A stretch of DNA of 64,000 nt, taken from Sva-07 sp963728195 (GTDB lineage: Bacteria; Actinomycetota; Acidimicrobiia; Acidimicrobiales; Ilumatobacteraceae). Shown in pieces: positions 8,142-15,997 of this stretch; position 1 is the first letter of the stretch, and each line of letters starts with the position of its first letter. The notes below the pieces were generated by a model. That model saw only the letters and a list, made by a program, of their open reading frames with translations. It had not been told where the DNA came from and did not search any database. The DNA lies in the NCBI GenBank assembly GCA_963728195.1, contig CAVSIX010000013.1:1-64000 (forward strand), read 5' to 3'. Position numbers and translations under genes: made by a program.

Positions 8142-8816
8142 TCAGTTGAAGACGCCAGAGGTGGCGGCGATCTCGGCCGCTTCCTGCTCGGCGAGTTCGG
8201 GAACGGCGCTGCGCAGGTCCATCACGATCGCCAGGCGAACGGCGTCGGCTCGGCCGGCGAACACGCTCTTGAGGTTGTTGAGCATCCGGATCACGATGTC
8301 GCGGTTCGGCGTCGGGTCGAGATACCGCTCGTTCCACGGCACTTGTGCGCCGGTGACCTCCTCGAACAGCCGGCGGGCACCCTGGCGGTCGAGCCGGCGT
8401 CCGCCGTCGAACGGGTCGAAGAAGGCGTCGTGATCATCGGCGGACCGCACCAGGAAGTGCGCTGGCATGCCGACTCCCTGGAGTCCGATGCCGCGCCGTC
8501 TCGCCACCTCGATCATCAGCACCGACAAGCTGATCGGGATCCCGGTCCGAGACGCGATCACCCGGTCGAGACACGAGTTGCGCCAGTCGTAGTAGGCGCG
8601 GCGGTTTCCGGCGAATCCCTCGCCGTCGAACAGGTGGTGAGCGACGCCGTCGGGCGTCGAGATCGGACAGCGTGCCGCCAGGTCGTCGAGCGCACTCAAC
8701 CAGTGGTCGAGGTCGAGACCGGGCTGGATCGCCGTGGACATCAGCAGCGCCGCCTCGTCGAGCGGCACCGCCGACCGATCGGGCCGCATGATCTCGGCGA
8801 AGCGGGTTCGAACCAC
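8142..8816 (-). CDS. SirB1-like transglutaminase-fold protein
   Basis: A 224-residue protein resembling the SirB1/transglutaminase-like family: RFAEIM near the start, then PLDEAALLMSTAIQPGLDL, NRRAYYDWRNSCLDRVIASRTGIPISLSVLMIEV and GVGMPAHFLVR. The expected transglutaminase His is visible in MPAHF, but no catalytic Cys appears at the usual place, as in other SirB1 relatives, so enzyme activity is doubtful. The TPR-like C-terminal tail is shorter than usual. The start is the GTG at 8816, supported by a TACGGT box 7 nt upstream. It is divergent from the acyl-CoA synthetase gene. Confidence 0.8.
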   Translation of the reverse strand: MVRTRFAEIMRPDRSAVPLDEAALLMSTAIQPGLDLDHWLSALDDLAARCPISTPDGVAHHLFDGEGFAGNRRAYYDWRNSCLDRVIASRTGIPISLSVLMIEVARRRGIGLQGVGMPAHFLVRSADDHDAFFDPFDGGRRLDRQGARRLFEEVTGAQVPWNERYLDPTPNRDIVIRMLNNLKSVFAGRADAVRLAIVMDLRSAVPELAEQEAAEIAATSGVFN

Positions 8817-8823
8817 CGACCAG

Positions 8824-8829
8824 ACCGTA
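8824..8829 (-). promoter_or_regulatory. -10 box TACGGT for the SirB1-like gene
   Basis: TACGGT on the minus strand is followed by 7 nt and then the GTG at 8816, the spacing expected of a leaderless transcript. It helps settle the start codon. Confidence 0.45.
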
Positions 8830-8861
8830 TCGCCGCCATGCGTCGCGGCGGCCGAGTCGAC

Positions 8862-8867
8862 TACGTT
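8862..8867 (+). promoter_or_regulatory. -10 box TACGTT for the acyl-CoA synthetase
   Basis: TACGTT is followed by 7 nt and then the ATG at 8875. The paired box for the divergent SirB1-like gene lies about 35 nt away. Confidence 0.45.
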
Positions 8868-8874
8868 GCCCGGC

Positions 8875-10430
8875 ATGTTCCCCGGCGCACACCTCGAAAC
8901 CCACGGCGACAAGCCCGCACTCATCATGGCCGGGTCCGGCTTCACGCAGACCTTCGCCGAACTCGATGCCGCCGCCAACCGGCTCAGCAGGCTGCTGCGA
9001 GCAGCCGGCCTGCAGCCCGGCGACCACATCGCGATGTGCATGGAGAACCACGATCGGTACCTCGAGATCGTGTGGGGGTGCCATTACGCCGGCCTCGTCT
9101 ACACCTGTGCGTCGTCGCGGCTGACGAGCCACGAGCTGGAGTACATCATCAACGACTGCGGCGCTCGTGCGTTCATCACGTCGAAGTACAAGGCCGATCA
9201 GGCCGCCGAGATCGTTGCCAGGACACCCGAACGTCGAGCTGCGCTTGATGCTCGACGGCACGATCGACGGCTACGAGAGCTACGAGGCCGCCGTCGCACG
9301 AACAGTCGACCGAACCACTCGACGAGGAGCGCGTCGCCGGACTCGACATGCTGTACTCGTCGGGGACGACCGGCATGCCCAAGGGCATCGCCCGCCCGTT
9401 CCCGAACACGCCGCTCGAGGGTACGCCCGGTGGCGTCGCGCCGCTGCTGCAGTTGCTCTTCGGCATGGACGAAACCAAGCGGTACCTGTCGCCGGCGCCC
9501 TTCTACCACGCGGCTCCGCTGCGCTTCTGCCTCGCCACCCACGGGATCGGCGCCACGATCGTGGCGATGGAGCACTTCGACGCCGAGGCGTACCTCCGCC
9601 TCGTCGAGCAGTACGACATCACCCACAGCCAGGTCGTGCCGACGATGTTCGTCCGGATGCTCAAGCTGCCGGAGGAGACCCGCACGAAGTACGACGTGTC
9701 GTCGCTCGAGTGCGTGATCCACGCCGCTGCGCCGTGTCCGGTGCCGGTGAAGCAGCAGATGATCGAATGGTTCGGCCCGGTGATCCGCGAGTACTACGCG
9801 GGCAGCGAGGGCAACGGCTTCGTCTACTGCGACAGCGAGGCGTGGCTCGCCCATCCCGGCACGGTGGGGTCGCCGATCGGCTGCGTAGTCCACATCGTCG
9901 GCGAGGACGGCGAGGAGGTCGCCCAGGGCGAGTCCGGCACGGTCTACTTCGAGGGTGGGGCCGAGTTCGAGTACCACAACGACCCGGAGAAGACGAAGAG
10001 CTCACGCCATCCCAAGGGATGGAGCACGCTCGGCGACGTCGGCTACCTCGACGAGGACGGGTTCCTGTACCTCACCGACCGCAAGGCCTACATGATCATC
10101 TCCGGCGGGGTGAACATCTATCCGCAGGAGGCCGAGAACGTCCTGGTCACGCACCCCAAGGTGATCGACGTCGCCGTGTTCGGCGTGCCCAACGACGACT
10201 TCGGCGAAGAGGTGAAGGCGGTCGTCCAACCCGTCGAGATGCCCGCCGACGACGAGGCGGCGGCGGCGCTGGCGTCGGAGCTGATCCAGTTCTGCCGCAC
10301 CGAGCTGGCCGACGTCAAGTGCCCGCGCTCGATCGACTTCCGCGACGAACTCCCCCGCCATCCGACCGGCAAGCTCTACAAGCGCCTGCTGAAGGACGAG
10401 TACTGGAAGGAAGCCGGCCGCAGCATCTGA
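8875..10430 (+). pseudogene. fatty acyl-CoA synthetase (AMP-binding), two frameshifts as read
   Basis: A long-chain fatty-acid-CoA ligase of the ANL superfamily, about 517 residues if read through. It would activate a carboxylic acid to acyl-AMP and then acyl-CoA. The N-terminal part (MFPGAHLETHG to AAEIVARTP) is in frame 1, a short middle part (NVELRLMLDGTIDGYESYEA) in frame 2, and the rest in frame 3, with the AMP-binding motif YSSGTTGMPKG, YYAGSEGNG, TLGDVGYLDEDG, and the final Lys region HPTGKLYKRLLKDEY. Removing one base near 9229 (CCC to CC) and one near 9297-9299 restores a continuous, family-like protein. It is either a recent pseudogene or sequencing error. The undamaged codon pattern in all segments favours error or very recent damage. 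Confidence 0.85.
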
Positions 10431-10469
10431 GTCGCGGCCCGATGCGGCCGGACGGACGACCGGCAGATC

Positions 10470-10862
10470 TCAGCCCGGCGGGGCGAAGAACTCCAGCGGC
10501 AGGTTGTCCGGGTCGCGGAACGACAACCCCGAGCCGTACGACGCGTCGACGATGCCGCCGTGGGCGATCCCGAGTTCGTCGAGATGCGCTTGCCACGACT
10601 CGAGTTCGGTGCGACTGGCGCAGCCGAATGCGACGTGATCGAGCCCGAGGCGATGCTCGTCGAAGTCCCGGTCGGGGTTCGATCCGGCGAACTGGTGCAG
10701 CCCGAGCAGCGTGCCGCCGACGAGCCAGACCACGTGGCGGAACGGACCGGTGTCCTCGTCGAGGACGGGATCGGTCCCGATCAACGAGCGGTACCAGGGC
10801 ACGCTGCGATCGAGATCGCTGACCGTGACGGCAACGTGGCCGATGGGTGGGAAATCGGCCAT
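10470..10862 (-). CDS. glyoxalase/VOC superfamily protein
   Basis: A 130-residue single VOC domain pair of the glyoxalase/bleomycin resistance/extradiol dioxygenase superfamily. It begins GHVAVTVSDLDRSVPWYRSLIG and ends with the typical FRDPDNLPLEFF strand, whose Glu is a usual metal ligand. His9 and the LDHVAFG His are further ligand candidates. Family members bind a divalent metal and catalyse isomerisation, C-C cleavage or drug binding, and the actual reaction is not predictable. The ATG at 10862 has a G-rich ribosome site (AAGGGGGG). The gene is convergent with the acyl-CoA synthetase. Confidence 0.85.
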   Translation of the reverse strand: MADFPPIGHVAVTVSDLDRSVPWYRSLIGTDPVLDEDTGPFRHVVWLVGGTLLGLHQFAGSNPDRDFDEHRLGLDHVAFGCASRTELESWQAHLDELGIAHGGIVDASYGSGLSFRDPDNLPLEFFAPPG

Positions 10863-11045
10863 GGCAGGCCCCCCTTGTCGATGTGGGTGCTCCCCCCAAT
10901 GGTTCGCCCCCCGGAGTGGACGTTACTACGTCTGTCGCAGGTGCTGTCGCAGTGGATGACTGCAGGTTCGTTGCGGGGCCGGCGAAGCGCTAGCGTGCGT
11001 CGACTCGTTTCCGCTGGGGGAACGGCAACACAGGGTAGGCACAGG

Positions 11046-12162
11046 GTGGGTCGTCGCGAAGACCAAGAGCCCGGCTCGATTCGGCTGGTGGGGGTTCGCA
11101 AGACGTTCGACGACGTCGTGGCGGTCGATCGGCTCGATCTCGAGATCGCGGACGGCGAGTTCTTCTCGTTGCTCGGCCCGTCGGGATCCGGCAAGACGAC
11201 GGTCTTGCGGATGATCGCGGGCTTCGAGACACCGACGGCGGGTGCGATCCTCCTCGGCGGCCAGGACGTCACGTCGCTGGCTCCCTACGACCGAGACGTC
11301 AACACCGTGTTCCAGGACTATGCCCTGTTCCCGCACATGACGGTGCAGGAGAACGTCGAGTACGGCCTCAAGGTGAAGAAGGTCGGCCGGACCACCCGGC
11401 GCGCCCGAGCCGGCGAGATGCTCGAGATCATGCGCCTGTCCGGCTACGGCTCCCGACGGCCCAACCAGCTCTCGGGTGGTCAGCGTCAGCGGGTGGCGCT
11501 CGCTCGGGCCCTCGTGAACCGACCGCGCGTGCTGCTGCTCGACGAGCCGCTCGGGGCGCTCGACCTGAAGCTGCGCGAAGCCATGCAGGTCGAGCTGCGC
11601 ACGATCCAACACGAGGTCGGCATCACGTTCGTGTTCGTGACCCACGACCAGGGCGAAGCACTCTCGATGAGTTCGCGCGTGCGCGGTGTTCTGCCAGGGC
11701 CAGCTCGAGCAGGTCGGCGCCCCCCACGAGATCTACGAACGCCCCGCGACGTCGTTCGTCGCCGGTTTCGTCGGAACGTCGAATCTTCTCGACGACGCAT
11801 CCTCCCGGCGGCTGCTCGGTACCGGCGGCGCACACAGCATCCGTCCGGAGCGGATCCAGATCATCACCGGCGCAGGCGATGCCGGGGCACGCGATGTCGT
11901 CGCCTCCGGGACCGTCAGCGACATCCAGTACCTGGGCGCCGACTCGCGCGTCCACGTGCAACTCGACGGCGGCGTGGGGCTCGCCGTCACCGTTTCCAGC
12001 GAGCGAGCGAGGGACATCGACGTCGGGGCGACGCTCACGTTGTCCTGGACGCATGCGGCAGCGCAACCGGTCGTCTACGACGATCCGTTCTCGGCGTACG
12101 AAGCGCCATCGATCACGAACAACCCGACCACCGGTCGGAGACCAGAGGAGGAGACCACATGA
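11046..12162 (+). pseudogene. potA: spermidine/putrescine ABC transporter ATPase PotA, one frameshift as read
   Basis: About 371 residues if read through. The ATPase domain is complete in frame 3: Walker A GPSGSGKTT, Q-loop FQDYALFP, signature LSGGQRQRVALARAL, Walker B LLLDEPLGALD and H-loop VTHDQGEAL. After SMSSRV the reading moves to frame 1 and continues as VFCQGQLEQVGAPHEIYERP and the C-terminal TOBE domain. Removing one base near 11680-11682 (GTGCGCGG to GTGGCGG) restores RVAVFCQG. The frame-1 stop overlaps the potD ATG as ATGA, so the operon junction is intact. That makes a sequencing error or very recent mutation likely. The start is GTG 11046. It would energise import through PotB/PotC. 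Confidence 0.85.
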
Positions 12163-13412
12163 ACACCACCAAGAGATCCGGGGCGAGATTCGGGGCGATC
12201 GGACTGTCGTTCGTCCTGCTGCTCGCTGCGTGCGGCAGCGACGATTCGTCGTCCTCCGCCGACACCGAAGCGCCAGCCGGCACGCAAGCGCCAGCCGGCA
12301 CGGAAGCGCCGACGGGCACCGAGGCGGCGACCGGCGACATGCCGACGGCACTCGGCGACGGTGAGGGCGAAGTGAACATCGTCGCCTGGGCGGGCTATGC
12401 CGAGGATGGTTCGACCGACCCGGCCGTCGACTGGGTGACGCCGTTCGAGGAAGCGACCGGCTGCCAGGTGAACGTCAAGACGGGCAACAGCTCCGACGAG
12501 ATGGTCCAGCTGATGCAGACCGGTGAATACGACGGCGTCTCGGCGTCGGGCGATGCCACACAGCGACTGATCGCCGGCGGCGAGGTCGCTGCGGTCAACA
12601 CCGACCTCATCTCGAACTATGCCGACGTGTTCGACGACCTGAAGCTGCAGCCATGGAACAGCGTCGACGGCGTCGCCTACGGCGTTCCCCACGGCCGTGG
12701 CGCCAACCTCCTGGTGTACAACACCGAGCTGTACACCACGGCGCCCGACTCGTGGTCGGAGATGTTCGAGGCCTCGACGGCCGCACCCGGTGCGATATCC
12801 GTCTACGACTCGCCGATCTACATCGCCGACGCCGCGCTGTACCTGATGGCGACACAGCCCGACCTCGGTATCACCAACCCGTATGCGCTCGACCAGGAAC
12901 AGTTCGACGCCGCGATCGAGCTGCTGACCCAGCAGCAGGACCTCGTCAGCCAGTACTGGGCGCTGTACACCGATCAGCAGGCTGCGCTCGAGGACGGCAG
13001 CGTGCTCGCCGGAACGACCTGGCAGGTCATCGTGAACCTCGCCCAGGCCAACGGTGCGAAGATCGATGCGGTCAAGCCGGTCGAGGGCGCCACGGGTTGG
13101 TCCGACACCTGGATGATCTCCTCGAAGGCGAAGCATCCGAACTGCATGTACATGTGGATGGATCACATCATCTCCCCCGAGGCGAACGCCGCAGTCGCCG
13201 AGTGGTTCGGTGAGGCGCCGAGCAACGCACTGAGCTGTGATCTCACCGCCGATCCCGACCACTGCGCCACCTACCACGCGGCGGAAACCGACTACTGGAC
13301 CGACGTCTGGTACTGGGAGACCGCCACGGAGGAGTGCGTCGACGGTCGCACCGACGTGGCCTGCGTGCCCTACACCGAATGGGTGAATGCGTGGAGCAAG
13401 CTCCGCAGCTGA
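12159..13412 (+). CDS. potD: polyamine-type ABC transporter substrate-binding lipoprotein PotD
   Basis: A 417-residue lipoprotein. The signal peptide has lipobox LLAACGS (Cys near 24), then an Ala/Gly/Thr/Pro-rich low-complexity linker to about residue 65, then a periplasmic-binding-protein fold of the PotD/PotF type: VNIVAWAGYAE, VDWVTPFEEATGCQVN, GVSASGDATQRLIAGGEV and VPHGRGANLLVYN. Typical ligands are putrescine and spermidine. The binding-site acids cannot be assigned without alignment. The ATG overlaps the potA stop (ATGA), with an AGAGGAGGAG ribosome site just upstream. A strong hairpin follows the stop. Confidence 0.92.
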   Translation: MNTTKRSGARFGAIGLSFVLLLAACGSDDSSSSADTEAPAGTQAPAGTEAPTGTEAATGDMPTALGDGEGEVNIVAWAGYAEDGSTDPAVDWVTPFEEATGCQVNVKTGNSSDEMVQLMQTGEYDGVSASGDATQRLIAGGEVAAVNTDLISNYADVFDDLKLQPWNSVDGVAYGVPHGRGANLLVYNTELYTTAPDSWSEMFEASTAAPGAISVYDSPIYIADAALYLMATQPDLGITNPYALDQEQFDAAIELLTQQQDLVSQYWALYTDQQAALEDGSVLAGTTWQVIVNLAQANGAKIDAVKPVEGATGWSDTWMISSKAKHPNCMYMWMDHIISPEANAAVAEWFGEAPSNALSCDLTADPDHCATYHAAETDYWTDVWYWETATEECVDGRTDVACVPYTEWVNAWSKLRS

Positions 13413-14323
13413 CCCGCGATCCGGTCGTCGGCCCCCCATCCGGGGGGCCGACGCGGCGGTTTGCACGCGTCTTCACCCACCACCGGCGCCTCGGGCTGAC
13501 CGCGACGCTGGGCGCACCGGTGGTCTGGTTGCTCGTCGTCTACATCGGCTCGCTCGTGCTGCTGGTCGCGACGGCGTTCTTCGCGCTCGACCCGACGACA
13601 CAGAAGCCGACCAACGAGTGGACGCTCGACAACATCGACACGGCGTTCACGACGCCGGAGTTCACCTCCACGGTGATCCGCAGTGTGGGTGTGGCGCTCG
13701 CCGTGACGCTGCTGTGTCTGATCGTCGCGTTGCCGATGGCGTTCTACATCGCCAAGGTCGCCAAGCCGTGGGCGCGCCGCGGGCTCATCGTCGCCGTGCT
13801 GCTGCCCTTGTGGGCGGGCTACCTCGTCAAGGGCTACGCGTGGCGGGCGATGTTCAGCCCCTCCAGCAAGTTCTCGGCGTCTGGTGGAGGCGGCGTCCTG
13901 TCGTCGACGATCGGGTGGACGCCGGGGTTCGGGCGGACGGCGCTCGTCATCACCCTGGCCTACCAGTGGCTGCCCTACATGGTGCTGCCGATCTACGCCG
14001 GTCTCGATCGGCTGCCGGCGTCGCTGCTCGACGCATCGGCCGACCTCGGCGGACGACCCCTTCGCACGTTCCGCTCGATCATCGCTCCGATGATCGTTCC
14101 GTCCATCGCTGCCGGATCGATCTTCACGTTCTCGTTGTCGCTCGGCGACTACATCATGCCCAACATCGTCGGCGGGACGACCCAACTGATCGGCAACCTG
14201 ATCGCCCGCACGCTGCTCGCCCCGAATCAACCGCTGGCGGCTGCGTTCACGCTGTGGCCGATCCTGATCATCGTGGCGTACCTGATGACGATGTCGAAGC
14301 TCAAGGCGTTCGAGAACCTGTGA
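13379..14323 (+). CDS. potB: polyamine-type ABC transporter permease PotB
   Basis: About 314 residues with six predicted membrane segments (first near GAPVVWLLVVYIGSLVLLVA). The cytoplasmic coupling motif lies in ADLGGRPLRTFRSIIAPMIVPS, the EAA-like loop that docks on the ATPase. The start is uncertain. The ATG at 13379 lies inside the end of potD (34-nt overlap), and an in-frame GTG is at 13391. A strong GC hairpin lies within the first 25 codons of this reading. It pairs with PotC downstream to form the membrane channel. Confidence 0.9.
   Translation: MGECVEQAPQLTRDPVVGPPSGGPTRRFARVFTHHRRLGLTATLGAPVVWLLVVYIGSLVLLVATAFFALDPTTQKPTNEWTLDNIDTAFTTPEFTSTVIRSVGVALAVTLLCLIVALPMAFYIAKVAKPWARRGLIVAVLLPLWAGYLVKGYAWRAMFSPSSKFSASGGGGVLSSTIGWTPGFGRTALVITLAYQWLPYMVLPIYAGLDRLPASLLDASADLGGRPLRTFRSIIAPMIVPSIAAGSIFTFSLSLGDYIMPNIVGGTTQLIGNLIARTLLAPNQPLAAAFTLWPILIIVAYLMTMSKLKAFENL
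13426..13453 (+). terminator. perfect 12-bp GC hairpin behind potD
   Basis: Arms CGTCGGCCCCCC (13426-13437) and GGGGGGCCGACG (13442-13453) are perfectly complementary around loop ATCC, 13 nt after the potD stop. No T-tract follows, so it may be a partial terminator or an RNA stabiliser that keeps the binding protein in excess over the permeases, a common arrangement in ABC operons. It lies inside the likely 5' coding region of potB. Confidence 0.65.
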
Positions 14324-14369
14324 TGCGCACGATGACACTCCCCTCCCTGCGGCCCTGCGGCGGCGAACG

Positions 14370-15200
14370 ATGAATCTCAGCACGCCGACTCGCTGGTCAC
14401 TTCGCATCTGGACGTGGCTCGCCCTCGCGTTCCTGTACGCACCGCTGGCCGTCGTCGCAGTGCTGTCGTTCAACGCGTCGACGTCGCTGTCGTGGCCACC
14501 CAGCGGGTTCACCACCGAGTGGTGGTCGAAGGCATGGCAGGCGGAGGGCCCTCGGGAGGCGTTCGTCACGTCGGTCAAAGTGGCGTCGGCGGCCACCGCC
14601 GTCGCGCTCGTGCTCGGCACGCTCGCGGCCTTCGCGTTGCAGCGCTACCGGTTCTTCGGCCGTTCGTCGATCTCCTTCCTGATCGTGCTGCCGATCGCAC
14701 TGCCCGGCATCGTGACCGCAGTCGCACTGCAGAACACGTTCAGTAGACGGATCGACCTCGGCCCGATCGATTTCCAGGTCGGCTTCGGCTTGCACTCGTT
14801 GGTGATCGCTCACGCGACGTTCTGCGTCGTGCTCGCGTACAACAACGTCGTCGCACGTCTGCGTCGTATGTCGCCCAATCTGCTCGAAGCGTCGGCCGAC
14901 CTCGGTGCCGACGGATTGCAGACCTTCCTGCACGTGACGTTCCCGCTCGTACGGTCGGCTCTGCTCGCCGGTGGGATCCTGGCGTTCGCCCTGAGCTTCG
15001 ACGAGATCGTCGTCACCACGTTCACGTCCGGGCCGGGCATCGAGACCTTGCCGCAGTGGATCCTCAACAACCTCACCCGACCGAACAACGTGCCGCTCGT
15101 CAACGTCGTCGCGACCGTGACGATGCTGCTGTCGATTCCGCTCGCCTGGCTCGCACAGCGACTCTCCGAAGGCGCCTTCGACCTACAGTCGCCGGTGTGA
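14370..15200 (+). CDS. potC: polyamine-type ABC transporter permease PotC
   Basis: A 276-residue permease with six hydrophobic segments. It begins WSLRIWTWLALAFLYAPLAVVAVLSFN and carries the EAA coupling loop EASADLGADGLQTFLHVTFPLVRSALLAGG. It ends in the paired pattern of PotC/YdcV proteins (FALSFDEIVVTTF). It lies 46 nt after potB, and its stop overlaps the GTG of the following phosphodiesterase, so all five genes read as one operon. Together with PotA, PotB and PotD it would import polyamines or a related cation. Confidence 0.92.
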   Translation: MNLSTPTRWSLRIWTWLALAFLYAPLAVVAVLSFNASTSLSWPPSGFTTEWWSKAWQAEGPREAFVTSVKVASAATAVALVLGTLAAFALQRYRFFGRSSISFLIVLPIALPGIVTAVALQNTFSRRIDLGPIDFQVGFGLHSLVIAHATFCVVLAYNNVVARLRRMSPNLLEASADLGADGLQTFLHVTFPLVRSALLAGGILAFALSFDEIVVTTFTSGPGIETLPQWILNNLTRPNNVPLVNVVATVTMLLSIPLAWLAQRLSEGAFDLQSPV

Positions 15201-15982
15201 CGACGGTCCATCCCTACCTCGACTGGCCGGGGCCGATCCCGTTCGCCCATCGCGGCGGCACGAGCGAGGCGCCGGAGAACACGATGCCGGCCTTCGAGCA
15301 TGCGGTGTCGCTCGGCTACCGGTACCTGGAAACCGACGTCCATCTCAGTGCCGACGGTGTCCTGATGGCGTTCCACGACCCCGACCTGACCCGCACGTGT
15401 GGCGTCGACGGGACGATCGCCGAGTTGAGCGTCGACGAACTGGCCGAGATCCGTGTCGACGGGCGAGCCTCGATCCCGTTGATGAGCGACCTGCTCGAGC
15501 GCTTCCCCGACGCGCGGTTCAACATCGACTGCAAGTCCGACGCAGCGGTCGGGCCGTTGGCCGCACTGCTACGCCGACACGAGGCGCTCGAGCGCGTGTG
15601 CCTCGGTGCGTTCAGCCATGCCCGGCTCGCCAAGCTGCGCACGCTGCTCGGCAGGGACCTGTTGTCGTGCATGAGCCCGAAGGAGGTCGCCATGCTGCGC
15701 GTCGCCGGTCGGGTGACGGGTTCGGCCCACCGAGTGGCTCAGGTGCCGGTGCGCTACGGGGCTCCGAGCGGTCCCAAGGGCGTCACCGTGGTCACCGAAC
15801 GCTTCGTCGACAACGCTCACCGCCGCGGCGTCCCCGTGCACGTGTGGACGATCGACGACCCGGCCGAGATGCACCGCCTGCTCGACCTCGGAGTCGACGG
15901 CATCATGACCGACCGTCCCGAAGTCCTCCGCCAGGTCCTGGTCGAACGGGGCGACTGGCACGACGCTGCCGCGGGCGCGTGA
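15197..15982 (+). CDS. glycerophosphodiester phosphodiesterase
   Basis: A 261-residue GDPD-family TIM barrel that hydrolyses glycerophosphodiesters to glycerol-3-phosphate and an alcohol. The catalytic pattern is present: FAHRGGTSEAPENTMPAF (His17, Arg18, Glu24 region), ETDVHLSADGVLMAFHDPDLTRT with the metal ligands and second His, and the C-terminal VHVWTIDDPAEMHRLLDLGVDGIMTDRP. The GTG start overlaps the potC stop (GTGA), so expression is coupled to the transporter. No signal peptide is seen, so it should be cytoplasmic. This neighbour suggests the transporter could also bring in a glycerophospho-amine, although that is only an inference. Confidence 0.93.
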   Translation: MTTVHPYLDWPGPIPFAHRGGTSEAPENTMPAFEHAVSLGYRYLETDVHLSADGVLMAFHDPDLTRTCGVDGTIAELSVDELAEIRVDGRASIPLMSDLLERFPDARFNIDCKSDAAVGPLAALLRRHEALERVCLGAFSHARLAKLRTLLGRDLLSCMSPKEVAMLRVAGRVTGSAHRVAQVPVRYGAPSGPKGVTVVTERFVDNAHRRGVPVHVWTIDDPAEMHRLLDLGVDGIMTDRPEVLRQVLVERGDWHDAAAGA

Positions 15983-15984
15983 CC

Positions 15985-15990
15985 TAACGT
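15985..15990 (+). promoter_or_regulatory. -10 box TAACGT for the GGT-like gene
   Basis: TAACGT is followed by 7 nt and then the ATG at 15998. It sits in the 15-nt gap after the phosphodiesterase stop, so the next gene may have its own leaderless start. Confidence 0.45.
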
Positions 15991-15997
15991 CGGCGCA

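Noticed and set aside
9167..10822. A long frame-2 ORF across the acyl-CoA synthetase
   Set aside because: Only about 25 codons near 9230-9300 resemble the enzyme. The rest is an out-of-frame shadow of the correct frame 3.
11676..11690. Programmed ribosomal frameshifting in potA
   Set aside because: No slippery heptamer or downstream structure of the known kinds is apparent, and PotA proteins are not known to need it.
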